Shown here piece after piece: positions 8,249 through 17,570 of a stretch of DNA of 64,000 nt; position 1 is the stretch's first letter; each line of letters starts with the position of its first letter. The notes beneath the pieces are model-generated. The model was not told the DNA's origin. It did not search any database and saw only the letters and a program-made list of their open reading frames with translations. This DNA is from Paracoccus ravus (GTDB lineage: Bacteria; Pseudomonadota; Alphaproteobacteria; Rhodobacterales; Rhodobacteraceae), in contig NZ_SDEB01000008.1 in the NCBI RefSeq assembly GCF_004522175.1, positions 89,361 through 153,360 of the forward strand, read 5' to 3'. A program made the position numbers and the translations under genes.

Positions 8249-8922
8249 TGCGGCTGGTCATCTTTGACGTCGACGGGACGCTCGTGAACAGCCAGCACGA
8301 GATCACCGAGGCGATGAACCTTGCCATGCGCGGTGTCGGCCTGCCCGAGATGGAGCCCTTGCAGATCCTGTCGATCGTGGGTCTTTCGCTGCCGGTCGCG
8401 GTCGCCCATCTGCTGCCCGAAGCGTCCGAGGTTTTGCTCGACCGCGTCGTGACCGGCTATCGTGATTCCTTCATCGCCTCGCGCGCGGCGGGCGTGGTGC
8501 CGCCGCTTTATCCCGGCGCGCTCGACTGCCTCGATGCGCTGGCGTCGCTCGATCACGTCCTGCTGGGCATCGCCACCGGCAAGCCGATGCGCGGGCTGAA
8601 TGCGGTTCTTGAGGCGCATGGCCTCACGGGGCGGTTCTTCACCCGGCAGACGGCGGATGGTCATCCCTCGAAACCGCATCCGGCCACGCTGGAAAGCGCG
8701 CTCTTCGATGCCGGGCTTGAGGCCTGCGACGCCGTGATGGTCGGCGACACGACCTTCGACATGGACATGGCCCGCGCGGCGGGCATGGCGGGTTACGGAG
8801 TCGATTGGGGCTATCATCCCAGCGCCTCGCTGCATCAGGCGGGCGCGGTCCTGGTCGCGCCGGATTATCCCACATTGACGCAGGCCCTGTTGAATTGGGC
8901 GGAACAAGGAAGTCACGCATGA
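8248..8922 (+). CDS. HAD-superfamily phosphatase (Gph-like)
   Basis: A 224-residue cytosolic HAD hydrolase of subfamily IA. Motif I FDVDGTLVNS carries the nucleophile Asp, motif II ATGKP the Thr, the Lys lies in SKPHP, and motif IV is VGDTTFDM. The cap between motifs I and II is helical, as in phosphoglycolate phosphatase and pyrophosphatase PpaX, but the substrate cannot be told. The ATG shares its A with the rluC stop (TGATG), and its own end overlaps the next start, so translation is coupled. Confidence 0.93.
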   Translation: MRLVIFDVDGTLVNSQHEITEAMNLAMRGVGLPEMEPLQILSIVGLSLPVAVAHLLPEASEVLLDRVVTGYRDSFIASRAAGVVPPLYPGALDCLDALASLDHVLLGIATGKPMRGLNAVLEAHGLTGRFFTRQTADGHPSKPHPATLESALFDAGLEACDAVMVGDTTFDMDMARAAGMAGYGVDWGYHPSASLHQAGAVLVAPDYPTLTQALLNWAEQGSHA

Positions 8923-9647
8923 GCGGCGAATGGAAAGCCCGGCGGTTCTGGAAAGCGGCGGTGATCCGCGAAGCCCAAAGCGAAACCGGGAGCGGCTGGG
9001 AGGTCACTCTGGACGGCCGCCCCGTCCGCACCCCCGGCAAGCTGCCCCTGATCCTGCCGACCGCTGCACTGGCCGCGGCGATTGCCGAGGAGTGGGACGC
9101 GCAGGCCGATGTGATCGATCCGAACACCATGCCCCTCACCCGTGCGGCGAATTCCGCGGTCGAGCGGGTCACGCCGCAATTCGAAGCGGTGGCCCTCATG
9201 CTTGCCGAATATGGCGGCACGGACCTGCTTTCCTATCGCGCCGAGGCCCCCGAGCGGCTGATCGAGGCGCAGGCCGCGGGCTGGGACCCGTTGATCGACT
9301 GGGCCGCGACCGAATTGCGCGCGCCCCTGCGCATCACCCATGGGGTGCTGCCGGTGCCGCAGGACGAATCCTCGCTGCTGAAATTGCGGGCAGAGGTCAT
9401 GGCGCTTGATGTGTTTGGCCTGACCGCGCTTCATGATCTTGTCACGCTTCCCGGCTCTTTGGTGCTGGGTCTGGCGGTGCTCAAGGGCCGGCTGGATGCC
9501 GAAAAATCCCATGCGCTTTCGCGAATTGATGAGGAATATCAAGCCGAAAGCTGGGGGCGCGACGAAGAGGCAGATGAGGCCGCTCGGGCGCGGTTGGAGC
9601 AGATGCTCAATGCCGAGCGATTCTGGCTTTTGAGCAGAACGACCTGA
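8919..9647 (+). CDS. ATP12-family F1-ATPase assembly chaperone
   Basis: ATP12 binds the F1-ATPase alpha subunit and prevents its aggregation before assembly; it occurs in mitochondria and alphaproteobacteria. The 242-residue protein shows the family pattern: RFWKAAVIR near the start, WEVTLDGRPVRTPGK, IAEEWDAQ, TRAANSAVERV, LLSYRAEAPERLIEAQ and WDPLIDWA. It overlaps the HAD gene by 4 bases and ends the coupled run; 154 bases follow before the aap operon. Confidence 0.95.
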   Translation: MSGEWKARRFWKAAVIREAQSETGSGWEVTLDGRPVRTPGKLPLILPTAALAAAIAEEWDAQADVIDPNTMPLTRAANSAVERVTPQFEAVALMLAEYGGTDLLSYRAEAPERLIEAQAAGWDPLIDWAATELRAPLRITHGVLPVPQDESSLLKLRAEVMALDVFGLTALHDLVTLPGSLVLGLAVLKGRLDAEKSHALSRIDEEYQAESWGRDEEADEAARARLEQMLNAERFWLLSRTT

Positions 9648-9664
9648 GGTCACTTCCCTAATTC

Positions 9665-9722
9665 TTGACGCAGAGAAGTTCCTCGGCACAATGCCGCTTA
9701 TGGGGGCAGTCAAACTGCCCCT
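9665..9722 (+). promoter_or_regulatory. Candidate promoter and leader hairpin of the amino-acid importer operon
   Basis: TTGACG at 9665-9670 is followed, with a 16-base spacer, by CACAAT (9687-9692), a reasonable sigma-70-type pair. A 7-bp hairpin (ggggcag 9703-9709, ctgcccc 9715-9721, loop tcaaa) begins shortly downstream in the putative leader. Moderate to low confidence, by eye. Confidence 0.35.
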
Positions 9723-9801
9723 TGGCTCAAACGGGCTAGCCTACGGCCCCAGCTTCCAGACGGCCCGGTCAAGGGTCGGAAGACCAACAGAGAGGAACCC
9801 C

Positions 9802-10827
9802 ATGAAGAAATCTGCACTCTTCGGTTCTGTCACCGCCCTCGCGCTTGCCGCGACCGGTGCCATGGCCGCTGAAGGCGACACGCTGAACGAGGTAAAAGCC
9901 CGCGGCGTGATGAATTGCGGCGTCAATACCGGCCTCGTGGGCTTTGCGGCCCCGGATGCCAATGGCAACTGGACCGGATTTGACGTGGCGCTGTGTAAGG
10001 CCGTGGCCGCTGCCGTCCTGGGTGACGCGACCAAGGTCAAATATGTCCCGACCACCGGCCAGACGCGCTTTACCGCGCTGTCCTCGGGCGAGATCGACAT
10101 GCTGGCCCGCAACTCGACCTGGACCTTCCAGCGCGATACCGACCTCAAGCTCGATTTCGTCGGCGTGAACTATTACGACGGTCAGGGCTTCATGGTCCGC
10201 AAGGATCTGGGCGTGTCTTCCGCGAAAGAGCTGGAAGGCGCGACGATCTGCATCCAGACCGGCACGACGACCGAGCTGAACCTGGCCGATTACTTCAAGG
10301 CCAATGGCATGAGCTATCAGCCGGTCAATATCGACAGCAATGCCGAGGGCGAACAGCAATATATGGCCGCGGCCTGCGACGCCTATACGACCGACGCCTC
10401 GGGCCTTGCCGCCACGCGCGCCGCATTTGCGGATCCCGAAAACCACATCATCCTGCCCGAGATCATCTCGAAAGAGCCGCTCGGGCCGGCGGTTCGCCAT
10501 GGCGACAACAACTGGGGCGACATCGTCCGCTGGACCCTCAACGCGCTGGTCGCGGCCGAGGAATATGGCGTGACCTCGGCCAATATCGACGAGCTGGCGA
10601 AATCCTCGCAGAACCCCGAGGTGCAGCGCCTTCTGGGCACGACCGACGAGTTGGGCAAGATGCTGGGCCTGGATGCCGAATGGGCCAAGCGCGCGATCAA
10701 GGTCTCGGGCAACTATGGCGAGATCTTTGCCGCGACCATCGGCGAGCAGACCCCGATCGGTCTGGCCCGCGGTCTGAACGCGCAATGGACGCAGGGCGGC
10801 CTGCTTTACGCGCCGCCCTTCCGCTGA
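9802..10827 (+). CDS. aapJ: General L-amino-acid ABC transporter, periplasmic binding protein (AapJ/BztA)
   Basis: Binds L-amino acids in the periplasm and hands them to the membrane complex. The 341-residue precursor has a signal peptide (MKKSALFGSVTALALAATGAMA, cleaved after AMA) and the family 3 binding-protein pattern TLNEVKARGVMNCGVNTGL, followed by GFDVALCKAVAAAVLGDA, QTRFTALSSGEIDMLARN and QTGTTTELNLADYF. Shine-Dalgarno agagga precedes the ATG. It is the first gene of aapJQMP; a strong hairpin separates it from aapQ. Confidence 0.96.
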   Translation: MKKSALFGSVTALALAATGAMAAEGDTLNEVKARGVMNCGVNTGLVGFAAPDANGNWTGFDVALCKAVAAAVLGDATKVKYVPTTGQTRFTALSSGEIDMLARNSTWTFQRDTDLKLDFVGVNYYDGQGFMVRKDLGVSSAKELEGATICIQTGTTTELNLADYFKANGMSYQPVNIDSNAEGEQQYMAAACDAYTTDASGLAATRAAFADPENHIILPEIISKEPLGPAVRHGDNNWGDIVRWTLNALVAAEEYGVTSANIDELAKSSQNPEVQRLLGTTDELGKMLGLDAEWAKRAIKVSGNYGEIFAATIGEQTPIGLARGLNAQWTQGGLLYAPPFR

Positions 10828-10842
10828 TCACTGACGACCTGG

Positions 10843-10867
10843 ACGGGCGGGGGCAAACCCCGCCCGT
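10843..10867 (+). promoter_or_regulatory. Hairpin downstream of aapJ
   Basis: A 10-bp perfect stem (acgggcgggg 10843-10852, ccccgcccgt 10858-10867) lies 15 bases after the aapJ stop, with no T-run. This position is typical of 3' stabilising hairpins that keep binding-protein mRNA more abundant than permease mRNA. Role inferred. Confidence 0.5.
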
Positions 10868-10930
10868 TCCTCCACGTGCCGGCAAGAACATGGGCAACAG
10901 ACCCGAAAGCCGGCCAACAGGGGTTACAAT

Positions 10931-12184
10931 ATGGTAGATTACCCAGGCGCGGCCTCGCCGCCTTTCCGCCTGTCGATGCTGATTTACGACCGCCGATATA
11001 GGTCGCTGACTATTCAGGCCGTCGTCTTTATCCTGGTCATGCTTCTGGCAAGCTGGCTCATCGACAATACGCTGAAAAACCTTGCCATCATGGGCAAGAC
11101 CCTGAGCTTTGACTTTCTGTTCAGGCGCGCCGGGTATGACATCCCGCAACAGCTGATCCCCTATAATTCGGACGATACGCATTTGCGGGCTGCGACCGTC
11201 GGCCTGCTGAACACGTTGCAGGTCTCGATCCTGGGCTGCATCGCGGCGACCGTCGTCGGCGTCATTGTCGGTGTCCTGCGCCTGTCGCAGAACTGGCTGA
11301 TCGCGCGGCTGATGACGATCTATGTCGAGGTCTTCCGCAATATCCCGCTGCTCTTGTGGATCCTCGTGATCCTCGCGATCTTTACCGAGGTCATGCCGCC
11401 GCCGAACGCCTATCGCGGCGAGTCCCCCCGCGCCAGCATGATCATGTTCGATCTGGTCGCGCCAACCAACCGCTATACCGCCGTGCCCGCGATCGGCCTG
11501 TCGAACCCGCCCGGCACCATCGCCATCGGGCGCGAGGGGATCAGCTGGGCGCTGATCGCCTTTGTCGTGGTCCTTGCGGGAGCATGGCTGGGTCATCGCG
11601 CCCTGCGCAAAAGCGCGAAACGGGTGCAGGACGCGACCGGCATCCGGCCGGTGACCTGGTGGAAGGTTCTGGCGATGTATCTCGTCCCGGTCCTGTTCCT
11701 GACCTGGTATTTCGGGCTGCATCTGATCCCGCCGGTCCTGCGCGGCTTCAATTTTGCTGATGGCACCAATCTGGACAACGCGCTTGTCGTGCTGTGGCTG
11801 GCGCTGACGCTCTATACCGGGGCCTTCATCGCCGAGATCGTCCGGGGCGGCATCCTTGCGGTCAGCAAGGGCCAGACCGAAGCCGCCTATGCGCTGGGGC
11901 TGCGCCCGCGCCGGACCATGAGCCTAGTCGTTTTGCCGCAGGCCTTGCGGGTGATCGTGCCGCCGCTGATCTCGCAATATCTGAACCTGACCAAGAACAG
12001 CTCTCTCGCCATCGCGGTGGGCTATATGGACCTGCGTGGCACTCTGGGCGGCACGACGCTGAACCAGACCGGGCGCGAAATGGAATGCATGGTCCTGATG
12101 ATGGGCGTCTATCTGCTGCTCAGCCTGATCATTTCGGGCGGGATGAATGTCTTTAACAGCCGCGTCAAGCTGAGGGAGCGCTGA
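10931..12184 (+). CDS. aapQ: General L-amino-acid ABC transporter permease (AapQ/BztB)
   Basis: An inner-membrane permease of the polar-amino-acid uptake family. The 417-residue protein has an N-terminal helix (RSLTIQAVVFILVMLLASWL), the conserved ADGTNLDNALVVLWLALTLYTGAFIAEIVRGGI region, and the EAAYALGLRP coupling loop (EAA motif) that docks on the ATPase, followed by LPQALRVIVPPLISQYLNL. The long periplasmic insertion between helices is typical of AapQ. The Shine-Dalgarno is weak (agggg). aapM starts 1 base after its stop. Confidence 0.96.
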   Translation: MVDYPGAASPPFRLSMLIYDRRYRSLTIQAVVFILVMLLASWLIDNTLKNLAIMGKTLSFDFLFRRAGYDIPQQLIPYNSDDTHLRAATVGLLNTLQVSILGCIAATVVGVIVGVLRLSQNWLIARLMTIYVEVFRNIPLLLWILVILAIFTEVMPPPNAYRGESPRASMIMFDLVAPTNRYTAVPAIGLSNPPGTIAIGREGISWALIAFVVVLAGAWLGHRALRKSAKRVQDATGIRPVTWWKVLAMYLVPVLFLTWYFGLHLIPPVLRGFNFADGTNLDNALVVLWLALTLYTGAFIAEIVRGGILAVSKGQTEAAYALGLRPRRTMSLVVLPQALRVIVPPLISQYLNLTKNSSLAIAVGYMDLRGTLGGTTLNQTGREMECMVLMMGVYLLLSLIISGGMNVFNSRVKLRER

Positions 12185-12185
12185 G

Positions 12186-13637
12186 ATGAGCGACACCCAT
12201 GCCCAGACCGTCGCCTTTGTCCGCGACACGATGCTGCCCCCCGAACCGCCCCCGGTCAGCGAATCCGGCGCGGTGAAATGGCTGCGCGAGAACCTGTTCT
12301 CGGGCCCGCTGAACATCGCCCTGACGCTGCTGGGTCTGTTCATCCTGTGGCTGCTTTTCAGCACGCTCTGGCCCTGGCTGTCGCATTCCGTCTGGAATGC
12401 GAACAGCATGGCCGAATGCCGCGAGATCATCGCTGCGGCGCATGGCCCCGATGCCTCGGGCGGCTGCTTCGCGGTCATCAAGCATCGCTGGAACCAGTTC
12501 GTCTTTGGCTTCTATCCCGTCGATCTGTATTGGCGGCCGGTTCTGGCCTTTGGCGCGCTGTTTCTGGCCCTTGCGCCGGTCCTTTTCGCGGACAGCCCCC
12601 TGGCGCGGCGGATCGTGACCGGAACCGCTGCCGTCCTGACCTTTGCAATCGCGGCGGTGCTCGGGGCAGGGGGGCTGGAACTGGCGGCAATCGCCGTGCT
12701 CCTGCTGGCCTGGATCTTGCTGATCGAGATGCGCGGCGACCTCGCGCTGGTCGCGACACTGCTTTACCCCTTTCTCGCGGTCTGGCTGCTCTGGGGCGGA
12801 ACCCTGTGGGAGCCGCTGATGGCGCTGGCCGGATTCGTCATCGGCTTCGTCATCTGGCGGGCGCTCTCGGCCTATGGGATGTTTGCCTTTGCCGCGGCCG
12901 TTCTTGCCGCCGTGCTGTGGTGGCTCTTGCTGTCGGATCTGGTGGCGCGTGGCATCGCGGCGATCCTGCCGATGCGCCTTGTCCCGGTTTCCTCGGACCA
13001 GTTCGGCGGGTTCGTCCTGTCGATCACCATCGGCGTCGCGGGCATTGCGCTGTCGCTGCCGCTGGGGATCGTGCTGGCCCTGGCCCGGCGCTCGGACCTG
13101 CCGATCATCAAGACGATGGCCGTCCTCTTTATCGAGTTCATCCGCGGCGTGCCGCTGATCACGCTCTTGTTCGTCGCCTCGCTGCTTCTGAACTATTTCA
13201 TGCCGCCGGGGACGAATTTCGACATCATCCTGCGGGTCATCATCATGGTGACGCTGTTCGCTTCGGCCTATATGGCCGAGGTGATCCGCGGCGGGCTTGC
13301 CGCGCTGCCCAAGGGCCAATACGAGGCCGCCGACGCGCTGGGGCTGGATTACTGGAAGGCCCAGCGGCTGGTGATCCTGCCGCAGGCGCTGAAGATCAGC
13401 ATTCCCGGCATCGTCTCGACCTTTATCGGCATGTTCAAGGACACGACGCTTGTCGTTTTCGTGGGACTTTTCGACCCGCTCAAGGCGATGTCCGATACCA
13501 TCCGCGCGAGTTTCGAATGGAAAGGGGCCTATTGGGAGCCCTATATCTTCGTCGGCGCGATCTTCTTCATTCTCTGCTTCGGCATGTCGCGTTATTCGAT
13601 GTATCTCGAACGCCGCCTGAAGCGCGACCACCGCTGA
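12186..13637 (+). CDS. aapM: General L-amino-acid ABC transporter permease (AapM/BztC), long form
   Basis: The second permease of the importer. The C-terminal third has the binding-protein-dependent permease core with [30 protein letters not shown], the [27 protein letters not shown] coupling region and [26 protein letters not shown]. At 483 residues it is longer than the AapM/BztC proteins I know (roughly 380-435); the excess is a run of extra hydrophobic segments at about residues 115-260, before the core. It follows aapQ by 1 base and precedes aapP by 10. Confidence 0.95.
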   Translation: MSDTHAQTVAFVRDTMLPPEPPPVSESGAVKWLRENLFSGPLNIALTLLGLFILWLLFSTLWPWLSHSVWNANSMAECREIIAAAHGPDASGGCFAVIKHRWNQFVFGFYPVDLYWRPVLAFGALFLALAPVLFADSPLARRIVTGTAAVLTFAIAAVLGAGGLELAAIAVLLLAWILLIEMRGDLALVATLLYPFLAVWLLWGGTLWEPLMALAGFVIGFVIWRALSAYGMFAFAAAVLAAVLWWLLLSDLVARGIAAILPMRLVPVSSDQFGGFVLSITIGVAGIALSLPLGIVLALARRSDLPIIKTMAVLFIEFIRGVPLITLLFVASLLLNYFMPPGTNFDIILRVIIMVTLFASAYMAEVIRGGLAALPKGQYEAADALGLDYWKAQRLVILPQALKISIPGIVSTFIGMFKDTTLVVFVGLFDPLKAMSDTIRASFEWKGAYWEPYIFVGAIFFILCFGMSRYSMYLERRLKRDHR

Positions 13638-13647
13638 GGAGCGATTC

Positions 13648-14412
13648 ATGGCCATGCAAGCTCAAACCCAGCCCGCCGAAGCCGCGATCGAGATCAGTCG
13701 GCTCAACAAGTGGTACGGGACATTCCACGTCCTGCGCGACATCGATCTGAATGTGGCAAAGGGCGAACGCATCGTCATCGCCGGGCCATCCGGCTCGGGG
13801 AAGTCCACGCTGATCCGCTGCATCAACCGCCTTGAGGAGCATCAGGCGGGCCGCATCGTCGTCGATGGCACGGAACTGACAAATGATCTGAAAAACATCG
13901 ACAAGGTGCGCTCCGAAGTCGGCATGGTCTTTCAGCATTTCAACCTGTTCCCGCATCTGACCATCCTCGAGAATTGCACGCTCGCGCCGATCTGGGTCCG
14001 CAAGATCCCCAAGCGCGAGGCCGAGGAAACGGCCATGCAATTCCTTGAAAAGGTCAAGATCCCCGAGCAGGCGAACAAATATCCCGGCCAGCTTTCGGGC
14101 GGTCAGCAGCAGCGCGTCGCCATTGCGCGCTCGCTCTGCATGAGGCCTCGGATCATGCTCTTTGACGAGCCGACCAGTGCCCTTGACCCCGAGATGATCA
14201 AGGAAGTGCTCGATACCATGATCGAACTGGCCGAGGACGGCATGACCATGCTCTGCGTCACCCATGAGATGGGTTTCGCGCAGGCCGTGGCGCATCGGGT
14301 CATCTTCATGGATCAGGGCCAGATCGTCGAGCAGAACACGCCCACGGAATTCTTTAACAACCCGCAATCGGACCGCACGAAGCTGTTCCTCAGCCAGATC
14401 CTGGGACATTGA
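13648..14412 (+). CDS. aapP: General L-amino-acid ABC transporter ATPase (AapP/BztD)
   Basis: The cytosolic ATPase that drives amino-acid import. In 254 residues it has Walker [10 protein letters not shown], the Q-loop [11 protein letters not shown], signature [15 protein letters not shown], Walker [13 protein letters not shown] and the switch His in CVTHEM. Closest in pattern to GlnQ/AapP-type ATPases. The Shine-Dalgarno aggag lies just after the aapM stop. It is the last gene of aapJQMP. Confidence 0.97.
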   Translation: MAMQAQTQPAEAAIEISRLNKWYGTFHVLRDIDLNVAKGERIVIAGPSGSGKSTLIRCINRLEEHQAGRIVVDGTELTNDLKNIDKVRSEVGMVFQHFNLFPHLTILENCTLAPIWVRKIPKREAEETAMQFLEKVKIPEQANKYPGQLSGGQQQRVAIARSLCMRPRIMLFDEPTSALDPEMIKEVLDTMIELAEDGMTMLCVTHEMGFAQAVAHRVIFMDQGQIVEQNTPTEFFNNPQSDRTKLFLSQILGH

Positions 14413-14499
14413 CGGCGCCCGAGGCGTTCAAGGCATCGCCGGTTGCCGCCAGCATGGCAGCCGGTTTATGGTCTTGGCGGAAGATCTTGGAGCGCATCG

Positions 14500-15342
14500 A
14501 TGAATCAGACCATTTTCCTGCTGCTGGGCCTGTTGGGTATCGCCGGGATCGGCTCGTTAATCTCGGGCAATGACGATGACGAGGCGCCCGAGGAACCCTC
14601 GAACGACCCCTATGGCAGCCGCGATCTGATCGAGGGCGACGAGGATGACAATGTCATCGCCGGGACCGAGGGCGATGATGCGATCCAGAGCTATGAGGGC
14701 GACGATTCGGTTTCCGCCGGGGCGGGGGATGACGCCGTCTGGACCGGCTATGGCGATGACACCGTCTCGGCCGATCAGGGCGATGACGAGATCTTTCTTG
14801 GCTATGACGACGACCTCTATGGTGCCTATGACCTTGGCGCTGATGAGGGCAATGACACGATCGATGGCAGCTTCGGCAATGACACGATCACTGTGAATGG
14901 CGGCTCGCATTCCATCACCGGCGGCGAGGATGACGACGAGATCACCGATAATGGTGCCACCGCCTATATCGACGGCGAAGAGGGGGACGATCTGATCCTC
15001 TCGGCCGATGCGTCGGAAACCGACGCGCGTGACACGCTGCTGGGCGGCGACGGCAATGACACGATCCATGCCGGGGCGAACGACCTTGTCGATGCGGGCG
15101 ACGGTGCCGATCTGATCATGCTGCGCAGCGACGCCGGCGGCGCGGCCCAGCTCACCTATGGCAGCTCGGACAGCATCACCGTGACGCTGGCAGATGGCTA
15201 CGAGGGCGAAGCGGAATATGATCTCGTCCAGACCGGGGACGACGTGCAACTCGTAGTCGATGGGCAGGTTCTGGCGGTGATCAAGGGCACGACCGCCGAT
15301 TCGGTCGGGACCGTCACGCTGATCCGCGAGACGTTGAGTTGA
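14500..15342 (+). CDS. Small RTX-like acidic repeat protein with N-terminal membrane helix
   Basis: A 280-residue, strongly acidic protein. It begins with a hydrophobic helix (IFLLLGLLGIAGIGSLI, about 5-21) and an acidic linker, then has degenerate nine-residue hemolysin-type calcium-binding repeats (GDDAIQSYE, GNDTIDGSF, GNDTIHAG, GDGADLIML) from about 55 to 215, and a beta-rich tail (about 220-280) of the type that closes many RTX proteins in this family. No enzyme domain is present, and it lacks the usual C-terminal RTX export signal context and export genes. It could be an anchored or exported calcium-binding surface protein; function unknown. Confidence 0.8.
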   Translation: MNQTIFLLLGLLGIAGIGSLISGNDDDEAPEEPSNDPYGSRDLIEGDEDDNVIAGTEGDDAIQSYEGDDSVSAGAGDDAVWTGYGDDTVSADQGDDEIFLGYDDDLYGAYDLGADEGNDTIDGSFGNDTITVNGGSHSITGGEDDDEITDNGATAYIDGEEGDDLILSADASETDARDTLLGGDGNDTIHAGANDLVDAGDGADLIMLRSDAGGAAQLTYGSSDSITVTLADGYEGEAEYDLVQTGDDVQLVVDGQVLAVIKGTTADSVGTVTLIRETLS

Positions 15343-15344
15343 GA

Positions 15345-15367
15345 AGGGGCGCGTCAACCGCGCCCCT
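15345..15367. terminator. Bidirectional hairpin between convergent genes
   Basis: A 9-bp stem (aggggcgcg 15345-15353, cgcgcccct 15359-15367, loop tcaac) fills the 31-bp gap between the RTX-like gene and the convergent aminotransferase. T-runs are weak on both sides. Confidence 0.6.
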
Positions 15368-15373
15368 CATCTT

Positions 15374-16234
15374 TCAGATCGCGGCCTTGAGCGATTCCTC
15401 AAGATAGATCTCGCGCAGGCGCGTGGTCACCGGGCCGGGCTTGCCGCCTGCGACGGGCTTACCGTCGATTTCCACCACCGGCAGAACGAAAGCCGAGGCC
15501 GAGGTAAAGAAGGCTTCGTCGGCCTCTTGCGCTTCCTCGATGGTGAAGGGGCGTTCCTCGACCTTCATCTGGGCCTCGGAGGCGAAGCGCAGCAGCGCGG
15601 CGCGGGTGATGCCATGCAGGATATCGGTCGAAAGCTGGCGGGTCACGATGGTGCCGCCCTTGACGATATAGGTGTTGTTCGAGGTGCCCTCGGTCACGAA
15701 ACCATCCTCGACCAGCCAAGCGTCATCCGCGCCCTTGGCCTTGGCCTCCATCTTGGCCAGCGAGGGATAGAGCAGTTGCACGGTCTTGATGTCGCGGCGC
15801 GACCAGCGCAGGTCCGGGACCGAAATCACGCGGATACCCGTCTGCGCGCTGGGATTTGCGGCGAGGCCGGGCTTGGATTGGGTGAATAGCACGATGGTCT
15901 GGGGAGTGTCCTTGGGCGGGAAGGCGAAGTCCCGGTCGCCCGGATTGCCGCGCGTCACCTGCAGATAGACCAGACCTTCGTCGATCGCGTTCACCTCGAC
16001 GAGCTTGCGGTGGATCGCCAGCCATTCCTCGTCCGGAAGGGGGTTGTCCATGCCGAGTTCATTAAGCGAGCGGGTCAGACGTGCGAGATGTCCCGCGAAA
16101 TCCAGAAGCTTGCCGCCAAGCACGCTGGTCACTTCATAGACCCCGTCGGCCATGACGAAACCGCGGTCAAAGATCGAGACCTTGGCCTCGGCCTCGGGCA
16201 GGTAATCGCCATTGAGATAGACGGTGCGGCTCAT
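15374..16234 (-). CDS. dat: D-amino-acid aminotransferase (PLP fold type IV)
   Basis: Transfers the amino group of D-amino acids, typically D-alanine, to 2-oxoglutarate to give D-glutamate. The 286-residue cytosolic enzyme has the fold-type-IV marks FDRGFVMADGVYEV, the PLP lysine K150 in RRDIKTVQLL, the phosphate-binding EGTSNNTYIV and the ITRAALL segment. An aggag Shine-Dalgarno fixes the start. It is related to branched-chain aminotransferase IlvE and aminodeoxychorismate lyase, but the VYLNGDYLPEAEAKVSIFDRG start matches the D-alanine transaminase branch. DadA and a peptide importer lie nearby. Confidence 0.9.
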   Translation of the reverse strand: MSRTVYLNGDYLPEAEAKVSIFDRGFVMADGVYEVTSVLGGKLLDFAGHLARLTRSLNELGMDNPLPDEEWLAIHRKLVEVNAIDEGLVYLQVTRGNPGDRDFAFPPKDTPQTIVLFTQSKPGLAANPSAQTGIRVISVPDLRWSRRDIKTVQLLYPSLAKMEAKAKGADDAWLVEDGFVTEGTSNNTYIVKGGTIVTRQLSTDILHGITRAALLRFASEAQMKVEERPFTIEEAQEADEAFFTSASAFVLPVVEIDGKPVAGGKPGPVTTRLREIYLEESLKAAI

Positions 16235-16417
16235 CTTTTTCTCCTTGATGTGCAGAGACAGGGTGCCCGGCGGTCCTGCGCCGAAACGCCGCAGGGGTCA
16301 AGCCGGACAAAGCGACGAGCCGCCATGCTGCAGTTGCAAAAGGCTCTTGATGGCGGCGCAGCAACTATCTATCAACATGGATTATCCGTAAGAAATATCA
16401 TTACCGAAAGGGATGAC

Positions 16418-17374
16418 GTGTCTTTCCGTAGCCAACCGCCCGCGCCTGCCCGTCTGAACCGCTGCCAGCTTTTCGGTCCTGGCTCGCGGCCCGCGCTCTT
16501 CGAGAAGATGGCGGCATCGGCGGCCGATGTGATCAATCTCGATCTCGAGGATTCCGTCGCGCCCGATGACAAGGAGCAGGCCCGCCGCAACATTATCGAA
16601 GCGATCGGAGACATCGACTGGGGGACCAAGACGCTTTCAGTGCGGATCAATGGGCTGGATACGCCCTTCTGGTATCGCGACGTGGTGGACCTGCTGGAAC
16701 AGGCCGGCGCGCGGCTGGATCAGATCATGATCCCCAAGGTCGGATGCGCCGCCGATCTCTATGCCGTGGATGCGCTGGTGACGGCGGTCGAGGCCGCCAA
16801 GGGGCGCGACAAGCGCATTGCCTTCGAGGTCATCATCGAATCCGCCGCCGGTATCTCGCATGTCGAAGAGATCGCGACCGGCTCGCCCCGGCTTCAGGCG
16901 ATGAGCCTGGGTGCTGCCGATTTCGCGGCCAGCATGGGCATGGCGACGACCGGCATCGGCGGCACGCAGGAGAACTATTACATGCTGCATGACGGCCAGC
17001 GGCACTGGTCCGATCCCTGGCACTGGGCGCAGGCGGCGATTGTCGCGGCCTGCCGGACGCATGGGCTTTTGCCGGTCGACGGGCCCTTCGGCGATTTCAG
17101 CGATGATGAGGGGTTCCGGGCTCAGGCGCGGCGCTCGGCCACTTTGGGCATGGTCGGGAAATGGGCGATCCATCCCAAGCAGGTAGGCTTGGCCAATGAG
17201 GTCTTCTCGCCCAGCGAATCGGCGGTTTCAGAGGCGCGGGAGATCCTCGCCGCGATGGAACTGGCGAAAAAAACAGGTGCGGGGGCGACGGTGTACAAAG
17301 GTAGACTGGTTGACATAGCGTCCATCCGTCAGGCACAAGTGATCGTGCGGCAGGCAGAGTTGATCTGCACCTAA
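16418..17374 (+). CDS. mcl1: L-malyl-CoA/beta-methylmalyl-CoA lyase (Mcl1 type)
   Basis: Cleaves L-malyl-CoA and beta-methylmalyl-CoA to glyoxylate plus acetyl-CoA or propionyl-CoA, a step of the ethylmalonyl-CoA pathway of acetate assimilation. The CitE-like TIM-barrel protein has RPALFEKMAASAADVINLDLEDSVAPDDK split over its first strands, EVIIESAAGI, GAADFAASMGM and GKWAIHPKQV. A GTG start at 16418 with aaaggga upstream gives 318 residues, the length of the Rhodobacter enzyme as I recall it. It is divergent from dat. No other ethylmalonyl-CoA pathway gene is in the window. Confidence 0.95.
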   Translation: MSFRSQPPAPARLNRCQLFGPGSRPALFEKMAASAADVINLDLEDSVAPDDKEQARRNIIEAIGDIDWGTKTLSVRINGLDTPFWYRDVVDLLEQAGARLDQIMIPKVGCAADLYAVDALVTAVEAAKGRDKRIAFEVIIESAAGISHVEEIATGSPRLQAMSLGAADFAASMGMATTGIGGTQENYYMLHDGQRHWSDPWHWAQAAIVAACRTHGLLPVDGPFGDFSDDEGFRAQARRSATLGMVGKWAIHPKQVGLANEVFSPSESAVSEAREILAAMELAKKTGAGATVYKGRLVDIASIRQAQVIVRQAELICT

Positions 17375-17570
17375 GCCGCAACGGAATAGGCTACGGAATA
17401 CCTGGGCGGCCATTCGGGGAGGCTTGGTCGCCATCACGGGGGAGGAGCGACAGGCCTCGCGGCATGCGGGGCCTGTTGTCTTTGGGTCTAGCCGGATCTT
17501 CGTACTGTCACAAAACCTTGATAATTCGGTGGTATCCGCCCATGACGCGCCAGTTTGGCGGGGCTATGGT
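17375..17570. other. Gap after mcl1
   Basis: Apart from the terminator-like hairpin at 17450-17476, this stretch of the 508-bp gap between mcl1 and the oligopeptide ATPase gene shows no coding or structural signal that I can support. Confidence 0.4.
17450..17484 (+). terminator. Probable terminator of mcl1
   Basis: An 11-bp stem with one G-T pair (17450-17460 with 17466-17476, loop ggcat) is followed by tgtcttt. It lies 75 bases after the mcl1 stop. Confidence 0.6.

Noticed and set aside
14640..15070. Short DNA repeats resembling a tandem or CRISPR-like array
   Set aside because: They encode the degenerate GxGxD-type RTX repeats in frame; spacing and identity do not fit CRISPR.
16235..16417. 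RamB/PccR-like operator (ttgcaaaa near 16335) upstream of mcl1
   Set aside because: Only a single half-site is visible; too weak to call.
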